64,000 nt of DNA from Natrinema salaciae (GTDB lineage Archaea; Halobacteriota; Halobacteria; Halobacteriales; Natrialbaceae). The DNA lies in contig NZ_FOFD01000008.1 of NCBI RefSeq assembly GCF_900110865.1, positions 62,001 through 126,000 of the forward strand, written 5' to 3'. The notes under the pieces were generated by a model. That model was not told the DNA's origin. It saw only the letters and a program-made list of their open reading frames with translations, and ran no database searches. Positions 7,762-16,973 of this stretch are shown here, one piece after another. The translations under genes and the position numbers were made by a program. Every line of letters starts with the position of its first letter. Positions within the stretch are counted from its first letter, which is position 1.

Positions 7762-8469
7762 TCACTCGACGAACACGCGGTCGTCGTCGGTGTCGAGGAG
7801 GGTACTGAAGAGCGTCCCTTCGACGGTCCGGAGGTGCTGTGAGAAGGTCGCCGGCGAGATACCGAGTTCGTCGGCGAGTTCGGCGGCCTCGTGTTTGCGC
7901 GGCCAGTCGTAGTAGCCGTTCATGTAGGCCGTCAGAAACACTTCTCGCTGCCTGTCGGTGAGCGCACCGATAGCGTCCTGTTTGAAATCGTGGTGCGTAA
8001 AGAGCGGCGTCGACCGCTGGCGATCGCGGCAGTCGTCGACGGCGACCGTCGGATGTTCCCGTTCGAACCGGTCGACGAGTTCGGCGGCGTCGCCCCGCGA
8101 CGAGACCTCCGCGACGACGCGGCCAACTCCGCCGTCCGCTTCGACGAGCCGCGGGATCGCGCCGAAATCGACGACGCTCACCGCGACGCACCGCTCCCGG
8201 ACGTGAAACCGCAATCGGCCGCCGTCGGCGTGTTGCGCGACGAGAGTCGCGTCGACGCCGTCGTCGTCGAGGGTCTTCAGCACCCGCTCCGGCGGAGCGC
8301 CGGCGAGGGTGAAGTACTCGACGAACCCGTCGTCGGAGTGCGGGGCGATCACCTCGAGATCGAGCCGACAGGTATCGGCCCGCGACGCGCCGACGAACGG
8401 GTACGATGGATCGCGAACGCGAAACTCCACTTCGACGACGTTTTTGACCCGACGGCCTCCGCGTTCCAT
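7762..8469 (-). CDS. HTH_10 (bacterio-opsin-activator-like) transcriptional regulator
   Basis: 235 aa from the ATG at 8469 (an in-frame ATG at 8508 would add 13 non-family residues). The N-terminal half is a sensor region of unknown ligand; the C-terminal part is a full HTH_10 domain (ALTDRQREVFLTAYMNGYYDWP...AAELADELGISPATFSQHL). DNA binding is expected from this domain; the target is unknown. It is a single gene, with its stop 33 bases from the tyrS stop (convergent) and a divergent acyl-CoA dehydrogenase remnant upstream. Confidence 0.85.
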   Translation of the reverse strand: MERGGRRVKNVVEVEFRVRDPSYPFVGASRADTCRLDLEVIAPHSDDGFVEYFTLAGAPPERVLKTLDDDGVDATLVAQHADGGRLRFHVRERCVAVSVVDFGAIPRLVEADGGVGRVVAEVSSRGDAAELVDRFEREHPTVAVDDCRDRQRSTPLFTHHDFKQDAIGALTDRQREVFLTAYMNGYYDWPRKHEAAELADELGISPATFSQHLRTVEGTLFSTLLDTDDDRVFVE

Positions 8470-8656
8470 GGTGTCCCGTCGCGTCCGCGGCACTGGTCGG
8501 TTTTCCATTGGCTAGCAAGCGATATCGTCGCGTTCGGACGCGAACGGGACGGCCGCGATCGCCGTGACGCCGGTTTCACGGCACCCGTACACCCGCCCTC
8601 TCGGGTGGGCGGTCCGCGCCGATGGGTTGACGACCCTCGGTCTCGGGGCCCGAGGT

Positions 8657-9058
8657 ATGCCGTTCCAGCTCACAGCAGAGCAGCAAGCGATCCGGGACGC
8701 GGTCCGCGCGTTCGGCGAGAGCGAGATCCGGCCGGTCGCCGCGGAGTACGAGGCGGAACAGCGGTACCCCGCCGATCTCATCGCCGACGCCGCCGACCTC
8801 GACCTCGTGGCACCGCACGTCCCCGAGGCGTACGGCGGCGCGGGGATGGACCCGATTTCGACGATCATCGTCACCGAGGAACTCTGGCGAGCCGATCCCG
8901 GCGTCGGCGGCTCGATCTCCGCGGCGGACTTCGGGACCGGAATGCTCGTCGAGTACGGCGACGAGCGGCAGTGCGAGGAGTGGCTGCCGCGGATCACGAC
9001 GCTCTACGACGGGACGAGCGAGATCCAGAAGAACATCATCGCCGACCAGTTGCGCTGA
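8657..9058 (+). pseudogene. acyl-CoA dehydrogenase, internally deleted remnant
   Basis: 133 codons from ATG to stop, against about 380 in the family. Residues 1 to ~108 are a clear N-terminal acyl-CoA dehydrogenase domain (MPFQLTAEQQAIRDAVRAFG, VPEAYGGAGMDPIS, MLVEYGDERQCEEWLPRI). The sequence then jumps straight to the extreme C-terminal motif TLYDGTSEIQKNIIADQLR. The FAD-binding middle and the catalytic Glu region, about 250 residues, are missing. The frame is kept across the junction, which falls in an Arg-Ile that both ends would share. It cannot be an active dehydrogenase; a short expressed peptide is possible. Confidence 0.8.
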
Positions 9059-9154
9059 TCGCTCGAGTGATCCAGCGGACGGAACGCGATCGCAGCGGTC
9101 GGCCACGGCGGTCGATCCCGCCGATTGAAGTACGAGCGGCCCCCTTGCGAGTGC

Positions 9155-10093
9155 ATGAACGAGACGCGACGAGCGATCCTCGAGGCGCTCACGGACGGGC
9201 CGGTCTCGGGGCCGGCGCTGGCCGAGAACCTCGACATCTCGCGGGCGGCCGTCTGGAAACATATCGAAGGCCTCCGCGAGGCGGCGTTCGAGATCGAGAG
9301 CGGCCCGGACGGCTACGAACTCGCGGCCGTCGATGCGTACAACGCCCCGGCGGTCGAGTTCGAACTCGCAGCCCCGTTTTCGGTCGAGTACCACGATTCC
9401 ATCGCGAGTACCAACAACCGAGCGCGGGAACTGGCGGGCGAGGGCGCGACCGACGTCGTCGTCCTCGCGGACGAACAGACCGGCGGCCGTGGCCGCCTCG
9501 AGCGCGAGTGGACGGCGCCGTCGGGCGGCGTCTGGCTGAGTGTCGTCTGCCGGCCCGACATCGCGCCGGCGCGGGCTCCGTTGTACACGCTCGCGATTTC
9601 GGTCGCGACGGCCCGGGCGGCCCGCGAGGCGGGCGTCGACGCGTGGATCAAGTGGCCAAACGACGTGGTCGTCCCCACCGACGACACGGGCGACTACCGC
9701 AAGCTCTCGGGGATCCTGACGGAGATGGAAGGCGAGACCGATCGCGTCGAGTGGATCGTCGTCGGGCCCGGCATCAACGCGAACATCGACGCCGACGCGC
9801 TTCCGGCGGGCGCGACCAGCATCCGCGAGGAGGCGGGTGACGTCGATCGGCGGCGGTTCGTCCAGCGACTGTTAGCGGAGTTCGATCGCTACCGGACCGA
9901 CCTCGAGGCGGTCGTCCCCGCGTGGCGCGAGCTGGCGCTGACGCTCGGCCAGCGCGTGCGAGTCGACCGCCCCGCGGGCGAGCTCGTCGGCGAGGCGGTC
10001 GACGTCACGGGATCGGGCGCGCTCGTGATCGAAACGGACGACGGCCGAGTGACGGTTTCGGCGGGCGACTGCGAGCACTTGCGGCCCGTCTGA
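9155..10093 (+). CDS. birA: BirA: biotin--[acetyl-CoA-carboxylase] ligase with HTH repressor domain
   Basis: 312 aa, a two-domain (group II) BirA. Residues 1-60 form a winged HTH (RRAILEALTDGPVSGPALAE...SRAAVWKHIEGLR). The catalytic domain has the biotinyl-AMP loop GGRGRLEREW near residue 110 and KWPNDVVV near 166, and ends in the C-terminal SH3-like domain (GEAVDVTGSGALVIETDDG). It makes biotinyl-5'-AMP and biotinylates carrier proteins; the HTH suggests it also represses biotin genes. A BirA-like operator lies before bioY at 17449-17480, 7.4 kb away. The ATG at 9155 matches family starts; there is open frame upstream. Confidence 0.93.
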   Translation: MNETRRAILEALTDGPVSGPALAENLDISRAAVWKHIEGLREAAFEIESGPDGYELAAVDAYNAPAVEFELAAPFSVEYHDSIASTNNRARELAGEGATDVVVLADEQTGGRGRLEREWTAPSGGVWLSVVCRPDIAPARAPLYTLAISVATARAAREAGVDAWIKWPNDVVVPTDDTGDYRKLSGILTEMEGETDRVEWIVVGPGINANIDADALPAGATSIREEAGDVDRRRFVQRLLAEFDRYRTDLEAVVPAWRELALTLGQRVRVDRPAGELVGEAVDVTGSGALVIETDDGRVTVSAGDCEHLRPV

Positions 10094-10176
10094 GTGGTGA
10101 CTCGTTCTTCGAGGCCGACCGGTAGCACTGGACAGAGACGACTGCAGCCCCGGGTGGCCGTTTGGCTCCGATGCCG

Positions 10177-10659
10177 TTACTCGACGGCGACCTGCGGCTC
10201 TTCGGGCTGGTCGTCGATCTCGTCGGGATCGACCTGGACCGTCAACACCGGCACCGAGGCCTGCCGGACGACCCGTTCCGTGACGCTGCCGAGCAACAGC
10301 CGGTCGATCCCGCCGCGGCCGTGGGTTCCCATGACGATCAGGTCGCACTCGGCGGGGTCCGCCGCATCGACGATGACGCGACTCGGTGCCCCCTCGAGCA
10401 CCTCGGTTTCGACCGGGATATCGTCCGGGGCGAGCTCCTCGACCCGACCGACCGCAGACTTGCCCTCGTCGCGGAGCGCGTCGCTGACCCCTTCGAGGGC
10501 GGCCTCCATCGGCAATCCGCTGTAGCCGGCCACGTTGACGACGTAGAGCGCGCGAATCGTCGCGTCGTGCAGACGCGCGAGGTCGAAGGCGTACTCGAGC
10601 GCGTGTTCGACCTCGCGCGAGCCGTCGGTCGGGACGAGGATGCAGTCGTACATTGTCAT
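10177..10659 (-). CDS. UspA-family universal stress protein
   Basis: 160 aa, a single Usp domain of standard length. The nucleotide-binding pattern G-2x-G-9x-G-S is complete (residues 111-125, GTHGRGGIDRLLLGS), so it is of the ATP-binding type. The N-terminal strand ILVPTDGS is also typical. The last 15 residues are an acidic tail. The initial MTM gives two start choices one codon apart. A TATA-like ATATACG is about 30 bases upstream of the start. It is monocistronic; it probably acts in stress adaptation in the cytoplasm. Confidence 0.92.
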   Translation of the reverse strand: MTMYDCILVPTDGSREVEHALEYAFDLARLHDATIRALYVVNVAGYSGLPMEAALEGVSDALRDEGKSAVGRVEELAPDDIPVETEVLEGAPSRVIVDAADPAECDLIVMGTHGRGGIDRLLLGSVTERVVRQASVPVLTVQVDPDEIDDQPEEPQVAVE

Positions 10660-10837
10660 GTGATATCATACACCGAACACGTATATCAGCGTTTTCCTGA
10701 CACGACTGACCGTCAATTCGGATGACTGTTTTCCGGGCGGCGGTCGTGCGGTTCGCCGTCGAACGGAGCGGGGAGCGGCCGGCTCGCGAGCGGAGAGAGG
10801 GGAAACGCTGATACAGCCACCGACCCAACCGGGTGCC

Positions 10838-11302
10838 ATGAGCGAGAACCCGTGGACGGATCGGATCGTCGGCGAGCGAATGACCGTCGATCAGGAGTTT
10901 TCGACGCGAATCCAGCAGTCGGAGTTTTCGAACCAGCAGTGGAGCCTGATCATGACCGCCACGGAGTTCGAAATCGAGCATCCCGACGATCCTGACCGGG
11001 CGCGGATCGTCGCTAACACGGACAAGCTCGACGGGGTCATCCCGGAACTCGACAACGTCCAGGCCGGGATGGGCGCGATGGCCGGAGGGGGTGCCGCCGG
11101 CGGCTCGAGCTCCTCGGGCGGCGGCATTTTCGAGACGATCATGGGCGCGCTCGGAATGGGCGGGAACGGCGGTTCCTCCGAGAAAGAGCACCGCGAGGCG
11201 GCCGAACGGCTCACGCAGGAGTACGCCGACGAACTCCAGTCACACCTCGAGTCGAAGGGGAAGTGGGACCGGATTCGGGACACGGCCGCCGACGGCCAGT
11301 AG
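10838..11302 (+). CDS. conserved haloarchaeal protein (DUF5799-like)
   Basis: 154 aa. The conserved part is N-terminal (PWTDRIVGERMTVDQEFSTR, then NQQWSLIMTATEFEIE). A Gly/Ser-rich linker at about residues 76-113 follows and then a charged C-terminal helix (KEHREAAERLTQEYADELQ). I recall this layout as haloarchaeal DUF5799, without being able to check. No catalytic motif, signal peptide or membrane segment is seen. It is soluble, probably cytoplasmic, function unknown. It is monocistronic and convergent with the antitoxin-like gene. Confidence 0.75.
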   Translation: MSENPWTDRIVGERMTVDQEFSTRIQQSEFSNQQWSLIMTATEFEIEHPDDPDRARIVANTDKLDGVIPELDNVQAGMGAMAGGGAAGGSSSSGGGIFETIMGALGMGGNGGSSEKEHREAAERLTQEYADELQSHLESKGKWDRIRDTAADGQ

Positions 11303-11334
11303 GACTATCGCGGGCGGGCAGTGGGACCCCGCCG

Positions 11335-11478
11335 TCAGTCGCCGGCGTGAAAGAGCGTGTACTCGCTCGTTTCGTAGATGTTGATGAGTTCGGTGACGAG
11401 TTCGTCGTAGGACTCGTCTTCGACGCGCAGCGCGTCGAGCCGTTCGATCGTTTCCTCGTCGAGGTCAACGGCTGGCAT
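11335..11478 (-). CDS. 47-aa VapB-like/DUF7557-type small protein
   Basis: 47 aa starting MPAVDLDEETIERLDALR, then VEDESYDELVTELINIYE and ending HAGD. The pattern of a short beta strand and two helices resembles ribbon-helix-helix antitoxins and the haloarchaeal DUF7557 family. No toxin gene is adjacent, so an antitoxin role is only a possibility. The ATG at 11478 matches family starts; longer in-frame starts exist upstream but add non-conserved sequence. Confidence 0.7.
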   Translation of the reverse strand: MPAVDLDEETIERLDALRVEDESYDELVTELINIYETSEYTLFHAGD

Positions 11479-11601
11479 ACTCGAGCGTTCGTCTCCGACG
11501 AGCAAAAACGCAACGGGGGTCGACGCCTCGGCATCGATCCGCGGGCGCGGTGACCGGTGCAAGCCACAGCACCTTTACGGACGGTTCCCGACCGTAGGAG
11601 T

Positions 11602-11892
11602 ATGACCGACGAAGTTCAGACGACGACATTCTCGATCAGTTCCGAAGACGGCGCGACCGACGACGTCACGATTCCGGCCGGCCTCGTCGACCTCGTCGCC
11701 GAGGGCGACCAGACCGACGCCGAAACGGTCGGCGACGTGATGCTGCTATCGTTCGCCAGCCGCGCCCACCACATCGTCCACCACGGCGAGGACGCCGACG
11801 ACGAACTCGAGGCCCAGGAGGAACGCGTGATGGATCTCTTCGAAGAGCGGTTCGGCGTCACGTTCGGCGAAGCGACCGGCCACCAGCACTGA
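11602..11892 (+). CDS. conserved haloarchaeal protein, 96 aa
   Basis: 96 aa, acidic, starting MTDEVQTTTFSISSEDG with a beta-rich first half and helices (AETVGDVMLLSFASRAHHIVHHG, ERVMDLFEERFGVTFGEA) ending in GHQH. I recall similar proteins in most haloarchaea (a DUF75xx family) but no function. The ATG at 11602 is preceded by a GGAG (11597-11600), close for a ribosome binding site. No membrane segment. It is monocistronic and convergent with the giant surface protein gene. Confidence 0.7.
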   Translation: MTDEVQTTTFSISSEDGATDDVTIPAGLVDLVAEGDQTDAETVGDVMLLSFASRAHHIVHHGEDADDELEAQEERVMDLFEERFGVTFGEATGHQH

Positions 11893-11951
11893 GGACCGCG
11901 ACGCATCGATTTCTCGAGTGAACAGCGAAGCGACGCGGTGTCGCGCGGCTT

Positions 11952-14900
11952 CTACCCTGTAGCCGAGCCGTTGGGCGTTTCGGTCGGTTCTGATGCCGAC
12001 TCGTCGGGCGGGCCTTGACCTTCAGGTGGCCCCGTCTCGTCAGGTGAGCCTTGACCTTCAGGAGGGCCCGACTCGTCTGGAGGACCTGGTTCTTCAGGAG
12101 GGCCCGGTTCGTCAGGCGGCCCCGTCTCGTCAGGCGGTCCCTGATCGTCGCCCGTCTCCGGCCCGGCGTCCCCGTTCGATCCTGCAGACTCCGGTGCAGC
12201 CGCTTCGATCGTCACCGACGCCTGATCGTCGTCCGTCGTAATCGTGTGCGTCGACGTTCCCTCCGGCAACACCGACGAGAACTGAATCTCGGCCGATTGT
12301 CCGCCTGCGAGGGTCACGGTGGACTGGGCGACCGGCTGGTCGTCGACGCCGTAGGTCACCGTCTGGGTTCCCTCGCGGTCACCCTCGTTCTCGACGATGG
12401 CAGTCACCGCCACTTCCTCGCTGGGCTCGCCGCTCGCGGGGGCCGAAACGTCAGTCACCGAGAACTCGGCCGGCTCGCCGCTCGCTTCGACGGTCACCGT
12501 CGTCTCGGCGGTCTCGTTCGCCGTCGACACCGCGAGCGGATACTCGCCGGGGTCGAGATCCGCCGTCTCGTAATTTAGCGTGACCGTCTGCGTTTCACCG
12601 GGCTCGAGGGAGACCGACACCGGTTCGCCGGGCACGCCGTCGACGGCGATCCCGACGTCCTGGGTCCCCGCCTCGTCGCCAACGTTCTCGAGTTCGGCTT
12701 CGACCGCGAGGGGATCGCCCCGTTCGACCGGGCTGTTGGTCCCCGTAATCGAGACGTCGAACGTCGCGGGCTCGCCGCTCGCTTCGACGATCACCGTCGT
12801 CTCGGCGGTCTCGTTCGCCGTCGACACCGCGAGCGGATACTCGCCGGGGTCGAGACCGTCGGTGTCGACCGCGAACGAGGCGGTCCGACTCTCGCCGGGC
12901 TCGAGCGAGACGGACTCCGCGTCGACCGTCGTCCCGTCGACCGCGAGCGTGACGTTCTGGGTACCCGCTTCGCCGCCGGTGTTGCGAACGTCGGCCTCGA
13001 CCGCGAGCTGGTCTCCCTGCTCGACCGGGCTGTTGGTCCCCGTGATCGAGACGCCGAAGCTCGCGGGATCGGACGGCTCGATCTCGCCGGCGGTCGGCGT
13101 CGCTGCGGTCACCGGGTCGTCGTACCCGTAGTTCGCGAAGTCGATCTCCCAGACGAGTCGTTCGTCGTCGCTCTCGGGCGTCCACTCGACGGTAACCGTC
13201 CCCTCGCCGGGCTCGAGTTCGCTCGGCGGCTCGTCGGCCGTCGTCCCCTCGACGAACCGGCTGTTACCGCTCACGGTCGCATCGTTCGGGTTCTCGTAGC
13301 CGAAGGTCACGTTGATGCCGTCATCGGTGGGCGTCGTCTCCACGACCGACAGTGACGGCAGATCCGGTCTGGCCTCCTCGTTACACGTTTCCGCCGAGGG
13401 GTTCCCGTAGTCGATCGCCGCGAACGGGACCGCCTCCGGCGAACTGATGCCGGAGATGTACGTCCCGAAGGTGCCGTACTCCGGTATCTGAACGGTCACG
13501 TTGTCGCCGTCGACCGTCACGTCGCGCTCGTCGCCGATCTCGAAGACGATCGTGCCGTCGAACGGGGCCTCGACGTCCTCGCCGACGGTGACGTAGTCTT
13601 CGATGATGGTGTTCCCGAAGCCGGCCCGGTCGTAGAAACCCGTACTCGCGGCGACCTCGTCGCCCGCCTCGAGCGAGGCGTCGACCACCGCGCGCGAACA
13701 GCTGGTGAACGCCACGTCGAAGTTCTCGACCTCGCCGTCGACCGTGTACGCGACGGTGTTCGTCTCGAGGACCGCCCCGTCCTCGGTCGCGACGACCGCG
13801 ACCTCGAGCGTCGCGTTCTCCTCGAGCGGCGGTTCGAGCTCGAGCGCCGTCGGCCCGATCGTTTGGTTCGCCGAGAACGCGTCGCTTTCGGCGATCCGGG
13901 TGCCGTCCTCGTCGGTGACGGTGATCGCGTAGTCGACGCTGGCGTTGGCCGCGGTGACGGTCAGCGTCTCCCCGTCGCCCGCCTGATCGGCGACACTGAG
14001 GTTCGCCGTCGGCTGCGCGGGGTCCGGCTCCACGACCGCGTACTCGATCGACTCGTTCGCGAGCACCGCGTCGTCCGCCGCGGCGCGAACGGAGACGTCG
14101 ACGGTCGCGTTCTCTTCGAGCGGCGGCTCGAGCTCGAGTGACTGCTCGGCGACCGTCTCGTTGGCCTCGAAGCGGTCGCTGTCGACCCGCTCGCCGTCGT
14201 ACTCCGCCGTCACGATATACGGCACGGACGCCCTCGTCGCGTCGATCTCGAGCGTGTCGCCGTCGCCGGTCTGATCGTCGACGGAGAGGGTCGCCTCGGG
14301 TTCGGTCGGTTCGTCCGTGACCGCGTATTCGATCGTCTCGTTGACGAGCCGTTCGTCGTCCGCCGTCGCGACGACTGCCACGTCGACGGTCGCGTTCCCC
14401 TCGAGCGGCGGCTCGAGCGCGACCGTCTCGTTCGTGACCGCTTCGTTGGCGGGGAACGCGTCGCTCTCCGCGATCGGAGCGCCATCCTCGTCGGTCACGG
14501 TGAGCGCATACTCGACCGTTGCGTTCGCTTCGTCGACGGTCAGCGTCGACCCGTCGCCCGTCTGATCGGACACCGATAGCGTCGCGTTCGGTTCGTCGAC
14601 CGGCTCGTCCGGGACGGCGTCGTCAGTGATAGTGTACTCGATCGATTCGTTCGCGAGCGCCTCGCCGTCCTCGCTGACGACCGACACGTCGACGGTCGCG
14701 TTCTCCTCGAGTGGCGGGTCGAGGTCGATCGAGCGGTTCGTCACCGCCTCGCCGGCAGCGAACGTCTCGCTCTCGACGGTCTCGCCGTCGTACTCGGCCG
14801 TCAGGGCATAGGGGACCGACGCGTTCGCCTCGTCGACGGTCAGCGTCTCCCCGTCGCCGGTCTGATCGTCGACGGAGAGGGTCGCCTCGGGCTCGTCGGG

Positions 14901-16973
14901 TTCGTCCGCGATCGTCACGAACGCGCTGGCGAACACGGGGATACCGCCCTGCCCGACGTACGGCACGTCCACCTCGCCGCCGGAATCGGCGTACTGGAAC
15001 GTCTCGTCGTCGTTGGTGTCGTGATGGGCGATCGCGACGATGATGCTGCTTTCCGCCAGCGGCTCGTCGAGTTCGATCGTGACGTTCTCGTGATCGCCGG
15101 CCTCGAGATAGCTCGAGACGCCGCGGACCTCGTCGGGGTCGGCGTCGACCGCGGCCCCCTCGTAGACGGCCACGAAGCCGCCCTCCGAGAGCGAAACGTC
15201 CTCGATCGTGACCCGCTCGCCGTCACTCTCCTGCTCCGTGAGGTCGATCGAGGCCGTTCCCTCGATCGGGTCGATCGCCTCGATCCGCTGGTCGACCTCG
15301 ACCTCGACGTGCTGGGAGATCACCGTCACGTCGGTGGTATCCTCCCGAATCGCGTACGCGGTCGCGTCGGCCGCGATCTCCGCAGTCAGCGTCTGAAGCT
15401 GCGTGACGCTGATCCGCTGGGACTGAACGGCTCGAGCCGTCCCCGTACAGGCGCTCTGTGCTGCGATCTGGACCTGCGTTACCGTCGCCTCCTGGGACTG
15501 GACGAGCGCGCCGCTCGCTGCACCCTGCGCGAGTCGCTGGACCTGCGTCACGTGGACGACCTGCGTCTGAGTCACCGCGCCCTCGCCGGCACCGAACGCC
15601 GCGGCCTGTACCTGCTCGATCGAAATCTCCTGGCGCTGGATCGCCGCGGTGACCGCCCCCGACGCGGCACCCGTCGCTGCCGACTGGGTCTGCGTGACCG
15701 ACACCGACTGCCGCTGGACGAGAACGCCACCCGCGGCCCCGTCAGCGGCGGCCTGAATCTGCTCGACGGTCGCCTCCTGACTCTGGGTGATCGAGCCCGT
15801 CGCCGCGCCGAAGGCAGCCTCCTGAACCTGCGTGATCGAAATTCGCTGGAACTGCGCCACGCTGACGGACTGGATCTGTTTCAACGACCCGCGGCTCGCA
15901 CCGCGGGCCGCGGCCTGCGTCTGCTCGACCGAGACCGCCTGCTGCTGTACGAGCGCCCCCTTCGCCGCCCCGGCCGCCGACTTCTGAATCTGCTTGATCG
16001 TCACCCGCTGGCGCTGTTCGGCCTCGACCCGCTGTTCCTGTCCCGTCTCGGTTCGTTGCTCCTGTCGGACGTCCACCCGTTGCTCCTGCTCGAGCGCCGC
16101 GGGGGTGCTCCCCTCGAGCGAGCCGGCCGCAGCGCCGGCCGCCGCGTGCTGGACGTGCTCGAGCGTCACCTGCTGGCGCTGTTCGACCGATATCGACTGG
16201 TACTGCGTCAGGACACCGTAGGCCGATCCCTGCGCGGCTTCCTGGATCTTCGGGACCGCCCCGACGTCTTTCGCGCCCGCCTCGCTCGCGGCCCCCGCGG
16301 CCGCACCGTTGCTCGCGAACTGGAGCTGTTCGACGGTCACGTTCTGGCTCTGTGCGATCGTGCCGTGTGCCGCCCCCCAGGTCGCACTCTGGAGCTGGGT
16401 CGCGTTCACCGACTGGGACTGGGAGAGCCCGCCACCGGTCGCGCCACCGACGGTGGACTGAATCTGGGTCGCGTTCACCGACTGCTTCTGAATCAGCGCC
16501 CCGTGGACCGCGCCCGCGGTCGCCGCCTGCACCTGCTCGGCCTCGGCGGTCTGGTACTGCGAGGCGGCCTCTCGAGCGCCGTCGATTGCCGCCGCTCGCT
16601 GTTCCTGTGTCACCTCGACGCCCTGGGACTGGACGAGCGCGATTCCGTCGCTGACACCCGCCTCGACGGCGTCGTCGTGGTCTGCCTGGACCGCGGCCTG
16701 ATCGTCCTGTTCGCCGCCCGCGGTAGTCGCCGCGCCGTCGGTCCCGGGCGGCTCCAGCTCTATTGGATCGAACTCGGTACTCTCTCGGTCGGCGTCTTCC
16801 TGCAGCGCAGCCTGTGACGCGGCGTCGGACGCCGATTTGGCGGTCGCGTCGACGGCCGCCTCGTCCGGAGCGAGCGGCTCGAGGCCGCCCTGGAGTACCG
16901 GCAACGCGACGACGCTCCCGACCATCGCGGCCGCGACCAGCGTGACGACGATGGCAGTTCGCGGTCGGTTCAT
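11952..16973 (-). CDS. giant secreted repeat protein (Gln/Ala repeats, DUF7282-like, CARDB domains)
   Basis: 1673 aa. Residues 1-35 are a signal peptide or membrane anchor (TAIVVTLVAAAMVGSVVALP). About residues 110-560 hold some 15 repeats of a ~23-residue unit with pattern QxQxVxxxQxQxAAxGAAxG (such as QSQSVNATQLQSATWGAAHG). A DUF7282-like domain follows (~575-670), then four beta-sandwich repeats starting ATLSVDDQTGDG, a unique region containing the only close cysteines, three CARDB-like adhesion domains (SITGTNSPVEQGD) and a Pro/Gly/Glu tail of PPDE/PPEG units. Many N-x-S/T sequons suit AglJ-type glycosylation. There is no PGF-CTERM anchor. The start at 16973 was chosen for the signal peptide, although the frame is open to 17153. 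Confidence 0.85.
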   Translation of the reverse strand: MNRPRTAIVVTLVAAAMVGSVVALPVLQGGLEPLAPDEAAVDATAKSASDAASQAALQEDADRESTEFDPIELEPPGTDGAATTAGGEQDDQAAVQADHDDAVEAGVSDGIALVQSQGVEVTQEQRAAAIDGAREAASQYQTAEAEQVQAATAGAVHGALIQKQSVNATQIQSTVGGATGGGLSQSQSVNATQLQSATWGAAHGTIAQSQNVTVEQLQFASNGAAAGAASEAGAKDVGAVPKIQEAAQGSAYGVLTQYQSISVEQRQQVTLEHVQHAAAGAAAGSLEGSTPAALEQEQRVDVRQEQRTETGQEQRVEAEQRQRVTIKQIQKSAAGAAKGALVQQQAVSVEQTQAAARGASRGSLKQIQSVSVAQFQRISITQVQEAAFGAATGSITQSQEATVEQIQAAADGAAGGVLVQRQSVSVTQTQSAATGAASGAVTAAIQRQEISIEQVQAAAFGAGEGAVTQTQVVHVTQVQRLAQGAASGALVQSQEATVTQVQIAAQSACTGTARAVQSQRISVTQLQTLTAEIAADATAYAIREDTTDVTVISQHVEVEVDQRIEAIDPIEGTASIDLTEQESDGERVTIEDVSLSEGGFVAVYEGAAVDADPDEVRGVSSYLEAGDHENVTIELDEPLAESSIIVAIAHHDTNDDETFQYADSGGEVDVPYVGQGGIPVFASAFVTIADEPDEPEATLSVDDQTGDGETLTVDEANASVPYALTAEYDGETVESETFAAGEAVTNRSIDLDPPLEENATVDVSVVSEDGEALANESIEYTITDDAVPDEPVDEPNATLSVSDQTGDGSTLTVDEANATVEYALTVTDEDGAPIAESDAFPANEAVTNETVALEPPLEGNATVDVAVVATADDERLVNETIEYAVTDEPTEPEATLSVDDQTGDGDTLEIDATRASVPYIVTAEYDGERVDSDRFEANETVAEQSLELEPPLEENATVDVSVRAAADDAVLANESIEYAVVEPDPAQPTANLSVADQAGDGETLTVTAANASVDYAITVTDEDGTRIAESDAFSANQTIGPTALELEPPLEENATLEVAVVATEDGAVLETNTVAYTVDGEVENFDVAFTSCSRAVVDASLEAGDEVAASTGFYDRAGFGNTIIEDYVTVGEDVEAPFDGTIVFEIGDERDVTVDGDNVTVQIPEYGTFGTYISGISSPEAVPFAAIDYGNPSAETCNEEARPDLPSLSVVETTPTDDGINVTFGYENPNDATVSGNSRFVEGTTADEPPSELEPGEGTVTVEWTPESDDERLVWEIDFANYGYDDPVTAATPTAGEIEPSDPASFGVSITGTNSPVEQGDQLAVEADVRNTGGEAGTQNVTLAVDGTTVDAESVSLEPGESRTASFAVDTDGLDPGEYPLAVSTANETAETTVIVEASGEPATFDVSITGTNSPVERGDPLAVEAELENVGDEAGTQDVGIAVDGVPGEPVSVSLEPGETQTVTLNYETADLDPGEYPLAVSTANETAETTVTVEASGEPAEFSVTDVSAPASGEPSEEVAVTAIVENEGDREGTQTVTYGVDDQPVAQSTVTLAGGQSAEIQFSSVLPEGTSTHTITTDDDQASVTIEAAAPESAGSNGDAGPETGDDQGPPDETGPPDEPGPPEEPGPPDESGPPEGQGSPDETGPPEGQGPPDESASEPTETPNGSATG
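12472..12557. repeat. near-identical 86-bp repeat inside the CARDB region, copy 1
   Basis: Matches 12769-12854 with about one difference; the two are 297 bases (99 codons) apart. It encodes the same strand (GEYPLAVSTANETAETTV) in successive CARDB domains, showing a recent domain duplication or gene conversion. Confidence 0.85.
12769..12854. repeat. near-identical 86-bp repeat inside the CARDB region, copy 2
   Basis: Second copy of the 12472-12557 repeat; it differs by about one base (GGTCACC versus GATCACC). Confidence 0.85.

Noticed and set aside
7891-9840. 649-codon open frame across several genes
   Set aside because: It runs antisense to an HTH gene and out of frame with birA, is Arg-rich, and has no domain.
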